Shown here piece by piece: positions 1 through 8,095 of a stretch of DNA of 64,000 nucleotides. The DNA lies in NCBI GenBank assembly GCA_009775095.1, contig VSOZ01000001.1:248001-312000 (forward strand). The letters run 5' to 3'. Numbering within the stretch: the first letter of the stretch is position 1; every line of letters starts with the position of its first letter. The position numbers and the translations under genes are program-made. The notes under the pieces were generated by a model. The model saw nothing but the letters and a program-made list of their open reading frames with translations, was not told the origin of the DNA and searched no databases. Origin of the DNA: Muribaculum sp. GTDB taxonomy: Bacteria; Bacteroidota; Bacteroidia; Bacteroidales; Muribaculaceae.

Positions 1-785
1 TCTTCGCCAATTGCCGAACCGGCCGGCAGCACCACATAGTCCCACGTCGCGGCCGACGCATCATAGTCACGTACCCATACCACCAGATTATCGCTTCGCG
101 ATGACAGGAACTCCACATCATGGGTGGTGTATATAAATGTACAGTCAGGACGGAGCATCTGAACCCTGTCCCATATCATGCCGGTTATACTCGGATGCAG
201 AAACATGCCCGGATTGTCAACAAACACCACCGCCTTTTCAGGAGCGTACAGCACGGCTCCGAAATAATAAAGCACAGCCTTCTCTCCGTCAGACAACTTC
301 ATCGACGAGTAACTGTCGCCCACCTGACGACTGAAAAGTATACGGCTCCCCTCACGCAGAATCTTGCTATCGGGAAACACCTCCTGCCACTCGTTCACAA
401 CCTTGTCAAGACGGCTCTCCTTAATAGGCACTCCTTCGCCGGAGGCATCCGCTATCTTATGAGCGAAAAGATTGAGCATCTCGTCATATATAAGCAGCAT
501 AAACAACCGGTCAAACTGAGTCTTGATATCATCGCGCATAAACGACGACTGCGCGGCGGCCGACTTGTAAAGTTCGTCAATAGAACCAGCCGAAGGGTCA
601 TGCTCGCAACGATAAAGCGCATTGAGTGCAGAGATGCGGAACGAACGTCCGGCAAGCTCCCCGATAAGCCGTTCGGCAAAACGTGTCTTACCCGAGCCGT
701 TAGCTCCGATAATTATCAGGCGATGCCCATCGGTGTCTATCGATCCGCGGCTGCCGTCATGACGTGGCGGTAAATGAAGTTTCAT
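1..785 (-). CDS. AAA/ABC-type ATPase, partial
   Basis: The reading frame enters from the left edge and starts at an ATG at 783-785, giving about 261 N-terminal residues; the C-terminus is outside the window. The protein begins MKLHLPPRHDG and has a Walker A motif, GANGSGKT, near residues 28-35. Near residue 175 it reads KLSDGEKAVLYYFGAVLYA, an ABC-like signature. A Walker B-like segment (AVVFVDNPGMFLHP) and a switch-like IYTTHDVEFL follow. This is the layout of stand-alone ABC/SMC-like AAA ATPases (AAA_15/AAA_21 type) rather than transporter subunits. No transmembrane segment is visible. Such proteins are often annotated as ATP-binding proteins or as OLD-like nucleases; a nuclease domain could lie in the missing part. 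The specific role is unknown. Confidence 0.8.
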   Translation of the reverse strand, partial: MKLHLPPRHDGSRGSIDTDGHRLIIIGANGSGKTRFAERLIGELAGRSFRISALNALYRCEHDPSAGSIDELYKSAAAQSSFMRDDIKTQFDRLFMLLIYDEMLNLFAHKIADASGEGVPIKESRLDKVVNEWQEVFPDSKILREGSRILFSRQVGDSYSSMKLSDGEKAVLYYFGAVLYAPEKAVVFVDNPGMFLHPSITGMIWDRVQMLRPDCTFIYTTHDVEFLSSRSDNLVVWVRDYDASAATWDYVVLPAGSAIGE

Positions 786-877
786 AGCGGAAGCTTGTTT
801 ATGTTTCCATGTAAAGTTACAAAAACTTTTTTTCAAATAAAAACACAACTAAAAGAACATCCGACAAAAGTATTACT

Positions 878-1786
878 CTAAAACGACAGATTGTATTTTT
901 TCAGCAACATAATAGGATGATAAGACTGCTTGGCCCTACGCAAACCCTCATCACCCACATCCTCTTCGCGGTTTATATAAGTTACACCGTAGCGGTCCAG
1001 CATTGCAGCTGCAAACAGCTTGTTAACAGCCTCTCCCGCTCCGTTTACGGAGTGATTCATCTTCTCTATATGTACAAACAGAGTATCGCCAATCACCTCG
1101 CCTACCGTAAAAGCCACAACTCCGTTTGAAGGAGTGGAAAGAACCGCACCCTCAAACGGCAAACGGTCATATTCATCAAGTATACCAAATACCTGACGCC
1201 GCTCCTCGCCGGCAGTGCCCGAACGGTCATCGCCGGCAAAAACATCGGAAGCATAAAACTCTTTTACCGCCTTTATATTGCTTCCGGTAATAGGTTCGAA
1301 ACTGTAATCGGGATGTTCACCGACAAAGCGGTTGACATGGTTGCGCTTCTTACTGTATTTGTTGCCGGCAAGTGTGGCAAGCTGCCCGGCGTCATACAGA
1401 TAGTCGGCCCAGTCGGTGAGTTCCTCTATACGGCACGCTCCGAGGCAGTAGAAGTCAGACAGACGATCCTCCGGTACAGCCGAGAACATCGGCTTTATAC
1501 CCTCCGCGTCACAATAATCACGTATCATGGCCAGAGACTTGCGCAACGACAATCGTCCTATAGGCATTGAAAAAGCGGACTGTGACTTATCGTTCTCAGC
1601 AACACCGCGAATAAACAGAGTATCATGCACTATAGCGTACTCGTATTTAAAATAGTCCGCCCACATAAGTATGCCGGCAAGAGTATAATCACACGTACGG
1701 CTCGCCGCATAATGGAGCAGCGGCAGTATATCGGAAGTGGCATCGACCGTGACCGGCTTGAATTTCAACAAAGTAATAGTATTCAT
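878..1786 (-). CDS. DUF2156 acyltransferase-like protein
   Basis: This 302-residue protein has the look of the DUF2156 family, which shares the double GNAT-like fold of the C-terminal domain of phosphatidylglycerol lysyltransferase. Recognisable pieces are the N-terminal CDYTLAGILMWADYFKYEYA, the mid-region KRNHVNRFVGEHPDYSFEPI (KKxxHxxxF-type), and the C-terminal INREEDVGDEGLRRAKQSYH, which usually closes the acyl-CoA or aminoacyl site. There is no signal peptide or membrane segment, so the large integral membrane half of MprF is absent and a cytosolic location is likely. The acceptor substrate cannot be told from sequence. It lies 92 nt upstream of the left-edge ATPase on the same strand. 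Confidence 0.8.
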   Translation of the reverse strand: MNTITLLKFKPVTVDATSDILPLLHYAASRTCDYTLAGILMWADYFKYEYAIVHDTLFIRGVAENDKSQSAFSMPIGRLSLRKSLAMIRDYCDAEGIKPMFSAVPEDRLSDFYCLGACRIEELTDWADYLYDAGQLATLAGNKYSKKRNHVNRFVGEHPDYSFEPITGSNIKAVKEFYASDVFAGDDRSGTAGEERRQVFGILDEYDRLPFEGAVLSTPSNGVVAFTVGEVIGDTLFVHIEKMNHSVNGAGEAVNKLFAAAMLDRYGVTYINREEDVGDEGLRRAKQSYHPIMLLKKYNLSF

Positions 1787-1897
1787 ACGTCAATATTTAC
1801 AACGCAACCCCAAACATCGATATTCCCTCGAGCTTCAAAGACCGCATCTTTTTTAAGAATAATGCCTATGTCATGCCTATTGTTTCGGAAAAAATGC

Positions 1898-1905
1898 TAT
1901 CTTTG
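1898..1905 (+). promoter_or_regulatory. -7 promoter box TATCTTTG, leader upstream of pyrG
   Basis: TATCTTTG matches the Bacteroidetes -7 consensus TAnnTTTG, and an ATTG at 1879-1882 is a possible though closely spaced -33 element. It would start a plus-strand transcript near 1912 that runs through the structured leader to the terminator at 2155-2185. Confidence 0.5.
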
Positions 1906-1911
1906 CCATAA

Positions 1912-2186
1912 CATTCATTGAGAGATCAGAATCCAAGTATATAAATCCGGCAACCTAACATAACACAAGACCGAATTTTCCGACATATTCCCTTCCCGGG
2001 TCTCAAGATGTCGGCTCCATACATAGATTTCCCGCTTTCAATGACTACAGGATATGTAAAGGTATGTTACAATTACCTTTGGTACCTAATTGTATCAATG
2101 GGGGAATGTGAGACTAAAGATATCGCACAATCAACATTCACTAATTTTTCCGGGGAAGTCTCAGTTGTGAAACTGGGGCTTCTTTT
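1912..2186 (+). ncRNA. Structured leader or small RNA upstream of pyrG
   Basis: The roughly 480-nt gap between the DUF2156 gene and pyrG contains no convincing gene. On the plus strand it holds a 7-bp hairpin (CCGACAT 1980-1986 with ATGTCGG 2008-2014), an 8-bp hairpin (TACAATTA 2068-2075 with TAATTGTA 2087-2094), a GAATGT/ACATTC pairing (2104-2109 with 2134-2139), and a strong intrinsic terminator. TGAGACT at 2109-2115 is perfectly complementary to AGTCTCA at 2157-2163, part of the 5' arm of the terminator, so a mutually exclusive antiterminator fold is possible. Either a pyrG attenuator or an independent small RNA (for example a Bacteroidetes 6S-like RNA) would fit. Boundaries are inferred from the promoter box and the terminator. 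Confidence 0.45.
2155..2186 (+). terminator. Intrinsic terminator just upstream of pyrG
   Basis: The 5' arm GAAGTCTCAGTT (2155-2166) pairs with AACTGGGGCTTC over 12 positions, including G-U pairs. The loop is GTGA, a GNRA tetraloop, and a run of five T follows. It sits about 50 nt before the pyrG promoter box, so transcripts started at about 1912 should end here unless an antiterminator forms. Confidence 0.75.
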
Positions 2187-2234
2187 TGCATCGACAATTG
2201 CCACATACCGTTATGATTTATAATTTAAAATCAC

Positions 2235-2242
2235 TAACTTTG
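2235..2242 (+). promoter_or_regulatory. pyrG proximal promoter -7 box TAACTTTG
   Basis: TAACTTTG matches TAnnTTTG. Transcription from it would start at about 2249, which leaves a leader of only about 20 nt before the GTG start at 2270. The in-frame ATGs upstream of this box (2186 onward) would therefore lie outside the mRNA. No good -33 element was seen. Confidence 0.6.
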
Positions 2243-2269
2243 CGCCTTGGAAATAAAACTCCAATCAGC

Positions 2270-3880
2270 GTGGAAACAAAATATATATTTGTAACAGGTG
2301 GCGTTGTGTCATCCCTCGGCAAAGGGATCATATCGTCATCACTCGCGTGTCTGCTCAAAGCACGCGGTCTCAGGGTGACAATACAGAAGTTTGACCCCTA
2401 CATAAACATTGATCCGGGTACATTGAACCCCTACGAACACGGCGAGTGCTACGTGACTGTCGACGGCCATGAAGCTGACCTCGATCTCGGTCACTACGAG
2501 CGTTTCACAAATGTACCGACAACACGCGCCAACAATGTCACGACCGGACGCATCTACCAAAGCGTTATCGACAAAGAGCGCCGAGGCGACTATCTCGGCA
2601 AGACAGTACAGATAATACCCCATATAACCGACGAGATAAAACGCAACGTAAAACTGCTCGGCAATACGGGCAAATTTGACTACATAATCACCGAAATAGG
2701 AGGCACCGTAGGCGACATCGAGTCGCTGCCTTACCTCGAAGCGGTACGTCAGCTAATATGGGAACTCGGTCATAACGCCCTTTGCATCCACCTCACATAT
2801 GTGCCCTACATACATGCCGCCAAGGAGCTAAAGACCAAGCCCACACAGCACTCCGTAAAACAGCTGCAGGAAGTCGGTATACAGCCCGACATACTTGTAC
2901 TCCGCACCGAACGCGATATCCCGAAAGAGATGCGTTACAAAATCGCGCGGTTCTGCAATGTGGCTCCCGACTCCGTGATACAGTCGGTCGACGTGCCGTC
3001 AATATATGAAGTGCCTGTTAAGATGCACGAACAGCATCTTGACGAGATAGTGCTCAACAAAACCCAAGTGCCGGTTAAAGGAGAACCGCACATGGCTCCA
3101 TGGCTCAACTTCCTTGAAATGATGGAGAACGCCCACGAAGAGGTCACCATAGGTCTTGTGGGTAAATATGTCGAGCTACAGGACGCGTATAAGTCGATCA
3201 ACGAGGCTCTGTTTCAAGCGGCTACGTACAACAACCGCAAGCTCAATCTTGTATACATACATTCCGAAAAACTAAACGAGGACAATGTTAACGAGAAGCT
3301 CTCGCCGCTTGACGGAGTAATAGTGGCTCCGGGCTTCGGACACCGCGGTATAGAGGGCAAGTTTGTGGCCCTGAAGTGGTGTCGCGAGCATGACGTGCCG
3401 ACATTTGGCATCTGCCTCGGCATGCAGTGTATGGTCATCGAGTTTGCCCGCAACGTACTCGGGCTTCCCGAGGCCAACTCGACGGAGATGAACCCCAACA
3501 CTCCCGACAATGTCATCGACCTTATGGAAGAACAGAAATCGGTCACCGACAAAGGTGGCACAATGCGCCTCGGAGCCTACGATTGCAGGCTCACACCCGG
3601 CTCAAGAGCGGCCCAAGCTTACGGCGCCACCGAGGTCAGCGAACGCCACCGCCACCGCTTTGAGTTCAACAATGACTACAGAGAGCGCTTTGAAGCCGCC
3701 GGCATGAAGTGTGTGGGAGAAAATCCTGACACCCGTCTTGTCGAAGTCGTGGAGCTACCCGACCACCGCTGGTTCATAGGCACTCAATATCACCCCGAGT
3801 ACTCCTCGACGGTATTGAGTCCAAACCCCATATTCATAGATTTTATTAAAGCTGCCATCGCATATAAAAACGATAAATAA
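2270..3880 (+). CDS. pyrG: CTP synthase
   Basis: CTP synthase makes CTP from UTP, ATP and glutamine in the cytosol, the last step of pyrimidine nucleotide synthesis. The synthetase domain starts with KYIFVTGGVVSSLGKGI, which contains the nucleotide-binding loop. The class I glutaminase domain shows the nucleophile Cys in GICLGMQCMV and the His/Glu pair in QYHPEYSS. The frame is open from 2186, but family alignments begin at (M)ETKYIFVTGG, and a promoter box lies at 2235-2242. I therefore choose the GTG at 2270, giving 536 residues, the usual length. The stop overlaps the yidC start by one base (TAATG), which suggests translational coupling. An upstream terminator/antiterminator arrangement may regulate it. 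Confidence 0.96.
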   Translation: METKYIFVTGGVVSSLGKGIISSSLACLLKARGLRVTIQKFDPYINIDPGTLNPYEHGECYVTVDGHEADLDLGHYERFTNVPTTRANNVTTGRIYQSVIDKERRGDYLGKTVQIIPHITDEIKRNVKLLGNTGKFDYIITEIGGTVGDIESLPYLEAVRQLIWELGHNALCIHLTYVPYIHAAKELKTKPTQHSVKQLQEVGIQPDILVLRTERDIPKEMRYKIARFCNVAPDSVIQSVDVPSIYEVPVKMHEQHLDEIVLNKTQVPVKGEPHMAPWLNFLEMMENAHEEVTIGLVGKYVELQDAYKSINEALFQAATYNNRKLNLVYIHSEKLNEDNVNEKLSPLDGVIVAPGFGHRGIEGKFVALKWCREHDVPTFGICLGMQCMVIEFARNVLGLPEANSTEMNPNTPDNVIDLMEEQKSVTDKGGTMRLGAYDCRLTPGSRAAQAYGATEVSERHRHRFEFNNDYRERFEAAGMKCVGENPDTRLVEVVELPDHRWFIGTQYHPEYSSTVLSPNPIFIDFIKAAIAYKNDK

Positions 3881-5985
3881 TGGATAAAAACACAATGTTA
3901 GGACTGCTCCTGATGGGAGCGATCATACTCGGTTTCATGTGGCTGAACCAACCCGAGCCACACCCTGACAGCAAAATGCCCGTCGAAGAGATGACAACCG
4001 ATCAGGCACAAGCCGCCACCGACGACTTGCTGGCGTCGAAAGCCGATACTCTTACTCCGGCCGAAATGACCATGCTTGCCGGAGCCATAAGACAGTACGG
4101 CGAAGCCGACTCCACCGGCCGCTACGAGCTCAACACTCCGCAGATGCATCTGTCAACCGACGGCAACAATGTCAACGGATATGTAAAGGTAGACTCTACC
4201 GACATCAACATAAACTATCTCGTACACCCGGAGTTAAGCTCTACAACACTTCCGCCGGTCAACGTCATGAACCAAGCAATAGCTTCGGTCAAGTCAACAC
4301 TGCGCAATCTGTCGCAGTATCACGGTTTTGCGCGATACCTGCACGGCGAAAACAAGACGCTTAAACTTGAAAACGACGTAATAGCGCTTGATCTGTCAAG
4401 CAAAGGCGGCGTAATATCGCGTGCCGAGTTAAAGAAATATGACTCTTACCGCGGCGGCAAAGTCGTCGTAATAAACGGTGACGACGACATATACTCGTTT
4501 GTGCTCAATTCAGCCGACCGCGAGTTTGACACACGCGACTTCTACTTCACCCCAATTCAGGAGAACGACAGCACAGTGCTCATGTCGCTTAACCTCGGCA
4601 ACGGCGCTTCATTCGGCATGCGCTACACCTTGGCCCCCGAAAGCTACGTAGTGAAGATGGAGATTGTACAGCAAGGCATGCAGTCGATAATTCCGTCAAA
4701 TGTGGCTACCATGGACTTCCTGTGGAGCCAGAAGATGATACGTCAGGAAAAGGGCCGTATCTTTGAGGAACGCAATTCGGCCATCTACTACAAGTATGCC
4801 GGCGGCGACGTAGAAAATCTTAAAGAGACCTCCAACGACGATGAAGAAATCAACGAACGCATCAAGTGGATCGGATACAAAAATCAGTTCTTCTCGATGG
4901 CATTCATTGCAAAGAATCACTTCAACAGCGCCAACCTCACCTCGCGTGTGCTGACCAAAGAGCACTCCGACTACCTGAAAGAGCTTGACGCCGTCACAAC
5001 ACTTGACTACAATGCAGGCAACCCCGTGCCGGCGGCATTTGACATTCTCATCGCACCCAACCTCTATCCCCTGCTCTCCGACCTACAGAGCAATCTTCAG
5101 CCCGACGAGAATCTCAATCTCACAAGACTCATACCGCTCGGCTGGGCCCTCTTCCGCTGGATCAACACCTGGATAATAATACCTGTATTTGACATTCTCG
5201 GCCATTGGTTCACCAACTACGGTATCATAATACTCCTGCTCACCATATTCATAAAACTTATCATCTTCCCCTTCACCTACAAGAGCTACATGTCTCAGGC
5301 CAAGATGCGCCTTCTGGCTCCCGAGATAAAGGAGATCAACGACAAGTACCCCGGACAGGAAAACGCCATGACACGCCAGCAAAAGACAATGGCTCTCTAT
5401 TCAAAAGCCGGCGCCAATCCTATGGCCGGATGTCTGCCCATGTTGCTGCAGATGCCGGTGCTGATAGCCATGTTCACGTTCTTCCCTTCATGTATCGAAC
5501 TGCGCGGACAGGCATTCCTTTGGGCCAAAGACCTCTCGGCTCCCGACGCCATATTGTCATGGACAGGCAACATACCTCTGGTGACCGAGTACTTCGGCAA
5601 TCATCTGTCGCTGTTCTGTCTGCTGATGACCGCGACCAACATCATATACACCAAGATAACCATGGCCAGCCAGCCGTCGAGCACCGCAATGCCCGGCATG
5701 AAGTGGATGATGTACCTCATGCCCATAATGTTCCTTGTGTTCTTCAACAACTATGCGGCCGGTCTGTCATACTATTACTTCCTGTCGCTGCTCATCACTA
5801 TTGTGCAGACCTACATTTTCCGTCATGTTGTAAATGAAGAGAAAATGCGCGCAAAAATGAAAGAGGCAGCCAAGAAGCCCCGCAAGAAGTCAGGCTTTAT
5901 GGCCCGTCTTGAAGAAGCACAGCGTCAGCAGCAGGCCATGCTGCGCGAACAGCAGAAAGCCAAGAAGGGTGGAAACCGCCGATAA
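3880..5985 (+). CDS. yidC: Membrane protein insertase YidC
   Basis: YidC inserts and folds inner-membrane proteins, alone or with SecYEG. The 701-residue protein begins with a membrane segment (residues about 5-21), followed by a large periplasmic beta domain (about 80-400). The conserved 60-kDa inner-membrane protein domain, with four to five helices, spans about 440-660. The cytosolic hairpin after the first of these helices (KSYMSQAKMRLLAPEIKEI) and the NPMAGCLPMLLQMPV segment are diagnostic. The C-terminus is a Lys/Arg/Gln-rich tail, which may contact ribosomes. It is somewhat long for the family because of an extended acidic spacer after the first helix. It is coupled to pyrG by a 1-nt overlap. 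Confidence 0.96.
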   Translation: MDKNTMLGLLLMGAIILGFMWLNQPEPHPDSKMPVEEMTTDQAQAATDDLLASKADTLTPAEMTMLAGAIRQYGEADSTGRYELNTPQMHLSTDGNNVNGYVKVDSTDININYLVHPELSSTTLPPVNVMNQAIASVKSTLRNLSQYHGFARYLHGENKTLKLENDVIALDLSSKGGVISRAELKKYDSYRGGKVVVINGDDDIYSFVLNSADREFDTRDFYFTPIQENDSTVLMSLNLGNGASFGMRYTLAPESYVVKMEIVQQGMQSIIPSNVATMDFLWSQKMIRQEKGRIFEERNSAIYYKYAGGDVENLKETSNDDEEINERIKWIGYKNQFFSMAFIAKNHFNSANLTSRVLTKEHSDYLKELDAVTTLDYNAGNPVPAAFDILIAPNLYPLLSDLQSNLQPDENLNLTRLIPLGWALFRWINTWIIIPVFDILGHWFTNYGIIILLLTIFIKLIIFPFTYKSYMSQAKMRLLAPEIKEINDKYPGQENAMTRQQKTMALYSKAGANPMAGCLPMLLQMPVLIAMFTFFPSCIELRGQAFLWAKDLSAPDAILSWTGNIPLVTEYFGNHLSLFCLLMTATNIIYTKITMASQPSSTAMPGMKWMMYLMPIMFLVFFNNYAAGLSYYYFLSLLITIVQTYIFRHVVNEEKMRAKMKEAAKKPRKKSGFMARLEEAQRQQQAMLREQQKAKKGGNRR

Positions 5986-6003
5986 CATTTAAAATCGAAG
6001 GTC

Positions 6004-7179
6004 ATGGACAATTTCACCCTTTGGGCACCGACAAAATACGTATTCGGCCGCGATACGGAAAAGTCCACCGGACAGCTCCTTAAAGACTTCGGCGCCAAAA
6101 ACGTACTCATCGTTTACGGAGGCGGTTCGGTGATAAAAAGCGGACTGCTCGACCGTGTAAGGCAATCAATCGACGAGGCCGGAATAAAACGGTTGGAGAT
6201 CGGAGGCATAAAGCCGAATCCGACCGATGACCGTGTGTATGAAGGCATAGACTTGGTGCGCGACAACGAAGTAGACTTTCTTCTGGCCGTAGGCGGAGGC
6301 TCCGTTATCGATACAGCCAAAGGCATAGCCTGCGGAGCTCCTTACAAAGGCGATTTCTGGGACTTCTATTGCGGTAAGAAGATTGTGAAAAAAGCGCTTC
6401 CCGTAGGTGTAGTGCTCACTATACCGGCGGCCGGCAGTGAAGGTTCAGGCAACTCGGTCATAACAAAACGCGACGGTCTGATAAAACTAAGTCTGCGTAC
6501 GGAGAGCGCCCTGCGACCTAAGTTTGCCATAATGAATCCGGAACTCACATTCACTCTTCCGGCCTACCAGACGGCCTGCGGCATAGTCGACATGATGGCT
6601 CATATATTTGAACGTTATTTTACAAATACTCCCGACTGTGAAGTCACCGACCGCGTGGCCGAAGGGCTTCTGACCGCCATAATGGAGGAAGCGCCAAAAG
6701 TCATTGCCAATCCTTACGACTATCAGGCGCGGGCCAATATAATGTGGAGCGGCACACTCGCCCACAACGGGCTGTGCGGCACGGGACGCGTGGAGGACTG
6801 GGCCTCACACTTCATGGAACATGAACTCAGCGCCATATATGATGTGGCACACGGCGCAGGACTTGCCGTAGTCAATCCTGCATGGATGGCTTACGTGGCG
6901 GCTAAAAATCCCGGCAAGGTGTTGCAGTTTGCCACACGGGTCATGAAGGTCGACGAAAAAGGCTTGTCGCGGGAAGAGATAATACGCGAAGGTGTAAGCA
7001 AACTAAAGGAGTTCTACGTAAGCATCTGCATGCCGGTAACATTGTCGCAACTCGGCATAGAGCACCCCGACATAGACCGCCTTGTCAACAAACTGCACGA
7101 GCACAAAGGCAACCCGATAGGCAACTATGTCAGACTTACGCCCGACGATACACGACTTATATATGAGATGATGGTCTGA
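6004..7179 (+). CDS. Iron-containing alcohol dehydrogenase (YqhD/BdhA-like)
   Basis: A 391-residue group III alcohol dehydrogenase that would reduce aldehydes to alcohols with NAD(P)H in the cytosol. The Rossmann-like half carries GGGS motifs (YGGGSVIKSG and AVGGGSVIDTAKGIA). The metal-binding half shows the expected ligands: Asp and His in GIVDMMAHIFERYF, His in WASHFMEHEL, and His in DVAHGAGLAV. The pattern fits the butanol dehydrogenase/YqhD branch more than FucO. It starts 18 nt after yidC and probably shares its transcript. Its last 23 nt overlap the convergent gene on the minus strand. The physiological substrate cannot be read from sequence. Confidence 0.9.
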   Translation: MDNFTLWAPTKYVFGRDTEKSTGQLLKDFGAKNVLIVYGGGSVIKSGLLDRVRQSIDEAGIKRLEIGGIKPNPTDDRVYEGIDLVRDNEVDFLLAVGGGSVIDTAKGIACGAPYKGDFWDFYCGKKIVKKALPVGVVLTIPAAGSEGSGNSVITKRDGLIKLSLRTESALRPKFAIMNPELTFTLPAYQTACGIVDMMAHIFERYFTNTPDCEVTDRVAEGLLTAIMEEAPKVIANPYDYQARANIMWSGTLAHNGLCGTGRVEDWASHFMEHELSAIYDVAHGAGLAVVNPAWMAYVAAKNPGKVLQFATRVMKVDEKGLSREEIIREGVSKLKEFYVSICMPVTLSQLGIEHPDIDRLVNKLHEHKGNPIGNYVRLTPDDTRLIYEMMV

Positions 7180-8095
7180 TAATGACCTGCGGCTTCAATG
7201 AGGGACGGCAACCCCAGCTCTCTTTGAACGCGCACAAACCGTAATTTGGGATCGCGGCTTCGGTCGACGGTCCCAAATCCATTATATGCACCCCCCTGTC
7301 GCGATAGTACGACGACAGTTCGAAAGCCAAACGGTTCATGACACGCATTGGCGACATGCCCGGAATGTCGCCCCAGTATATCAATTGCACCACACCCGGC
7401 GATACATGAAAGGCCACAGCAGCGGCTACGTCGCGTCCGGATACTTTCAACACAAATAGGTCGGCGGGGATTATCTTGACAGTGTCTATGACCTCACAGC
7501 ATGACATTTTCACAGGATAACCTTTGGCGTCATGGTTAAGCTTTACAATATCATATACTCGTACTACATCGGCATCGCTACCTTCAAGACGTTCAAAAGC
7601 AAAATCATAACGTGCAGACTCCCTTAATGCTCCGCGTGCCTTGCGGCTTACGGCCGCGACACCCTGAAGTTCGTAATGATAGCTTACATCATAAAATATA
7701 TCGCACTGCGGCATACGTGAAAAAGCGCTCACACACTTTGTGATCAGACTATCGTCGTAAGGCACAGGAGGAAGTATAATCCTGACAGGACGAGCGGCCA
7801 TGCCGGCAAAATCACCCATACACCGGGCCATGTGCTCGATATACTCGATACGCTGAGGCCGAAGCAACGTGAAACCGCCGAAAGGCGCCGAAAAAGGCGA
7901 CTGCCACACACCGTCGCGTAGTCCGAGTACGATACCGCCCCGTATCTTGCCCTCACGAAATACCACATACTTTACATCCTCACATTTTCCACGGTTAAGT
8001 TCCGTAAAAGCCACACTATTATACACATGCGGCGGTGACGGGAAAAGCTGCCGGTACTCTTCAGGCGTGACCTCGACAAACTCCATCGGCGTCAT
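7157..8095 (-). CDS. FemAB/GNAT-like acyltransferase
   Basis: A 312-residue cytosolic protein of the acyl-CoA N-acyltransferase superfamily, resembling the FemAB/BioF2-like group with duplicated GNAT folds. Support comes from the N-terminal VYNSVAFTELN, the SPFSAPFGGF segment, a basic stretch (SRKARGALRESARYDFAFE), and a C-terminal MDLGPSTEAAIPNYGLCAFK, which resembles the closing motif of such enzymes. Its ATG overlaps the mfd stop by four bases (ATGA), so it is the last gene of the S41 protease-mfd operon. Substrate unknown: cell-wall amino acids, lipids or a tRNA-derived donor are all possible. It overlaps the convergent alcohol dehydrogenase by 23 nt. Confidence 0.72.
   Translation of the reverse strand: MTPMEFVEVTPEEYRQLFPSPPHVYNSVAFTELNRGKCEDVKYVVFREGKIRGGIVLGLRDGVWQSPFSAPFGGFTLLRPQRIEYIEHMARCMGDFAGMAARPVRIILPPVPYDDSLITKCVSAFSRMPQCDIFYDVSYHYELQGVAAVSRKARGALRESARYDFAFERLEGSDADVVRVYDIVKLNHDAKGYPVKMSCCEVIDTVKIIPADLFVLKVSGRDVAAAVAFHVSPGVVQLIYWGDIPGMSPMRVMNRLAFELSSYYRDRGVHIMDLGPSTEAAIPNYGLCAFKESWGCRPSLKPQVIIRPSSHI

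Noticed and set aside
1912..2186. Firm assignment of the pyrG upstream RNA as 6S RNA
   Set aside because: A TACCTTTG promoter-like segment sits inside a hairpin, which is suggestive, but I cannot confirm the 6S fold or its conserved bulge by eye.
2008..2223. 71-residue open frame in the pyrG leader
   Set aside because: It runs through the intrinsic terminator and into the pyrG promoter, with no protein-like pattern; the region is better explained as structured RNA.
2186..2269. ATG at 2186 as the pyrG start, adding 28 residues
   Set aside because: The extension lies upstream of a -7 promoter box and is absent from the family; GTG at 2270 gives the normal N-terminus.
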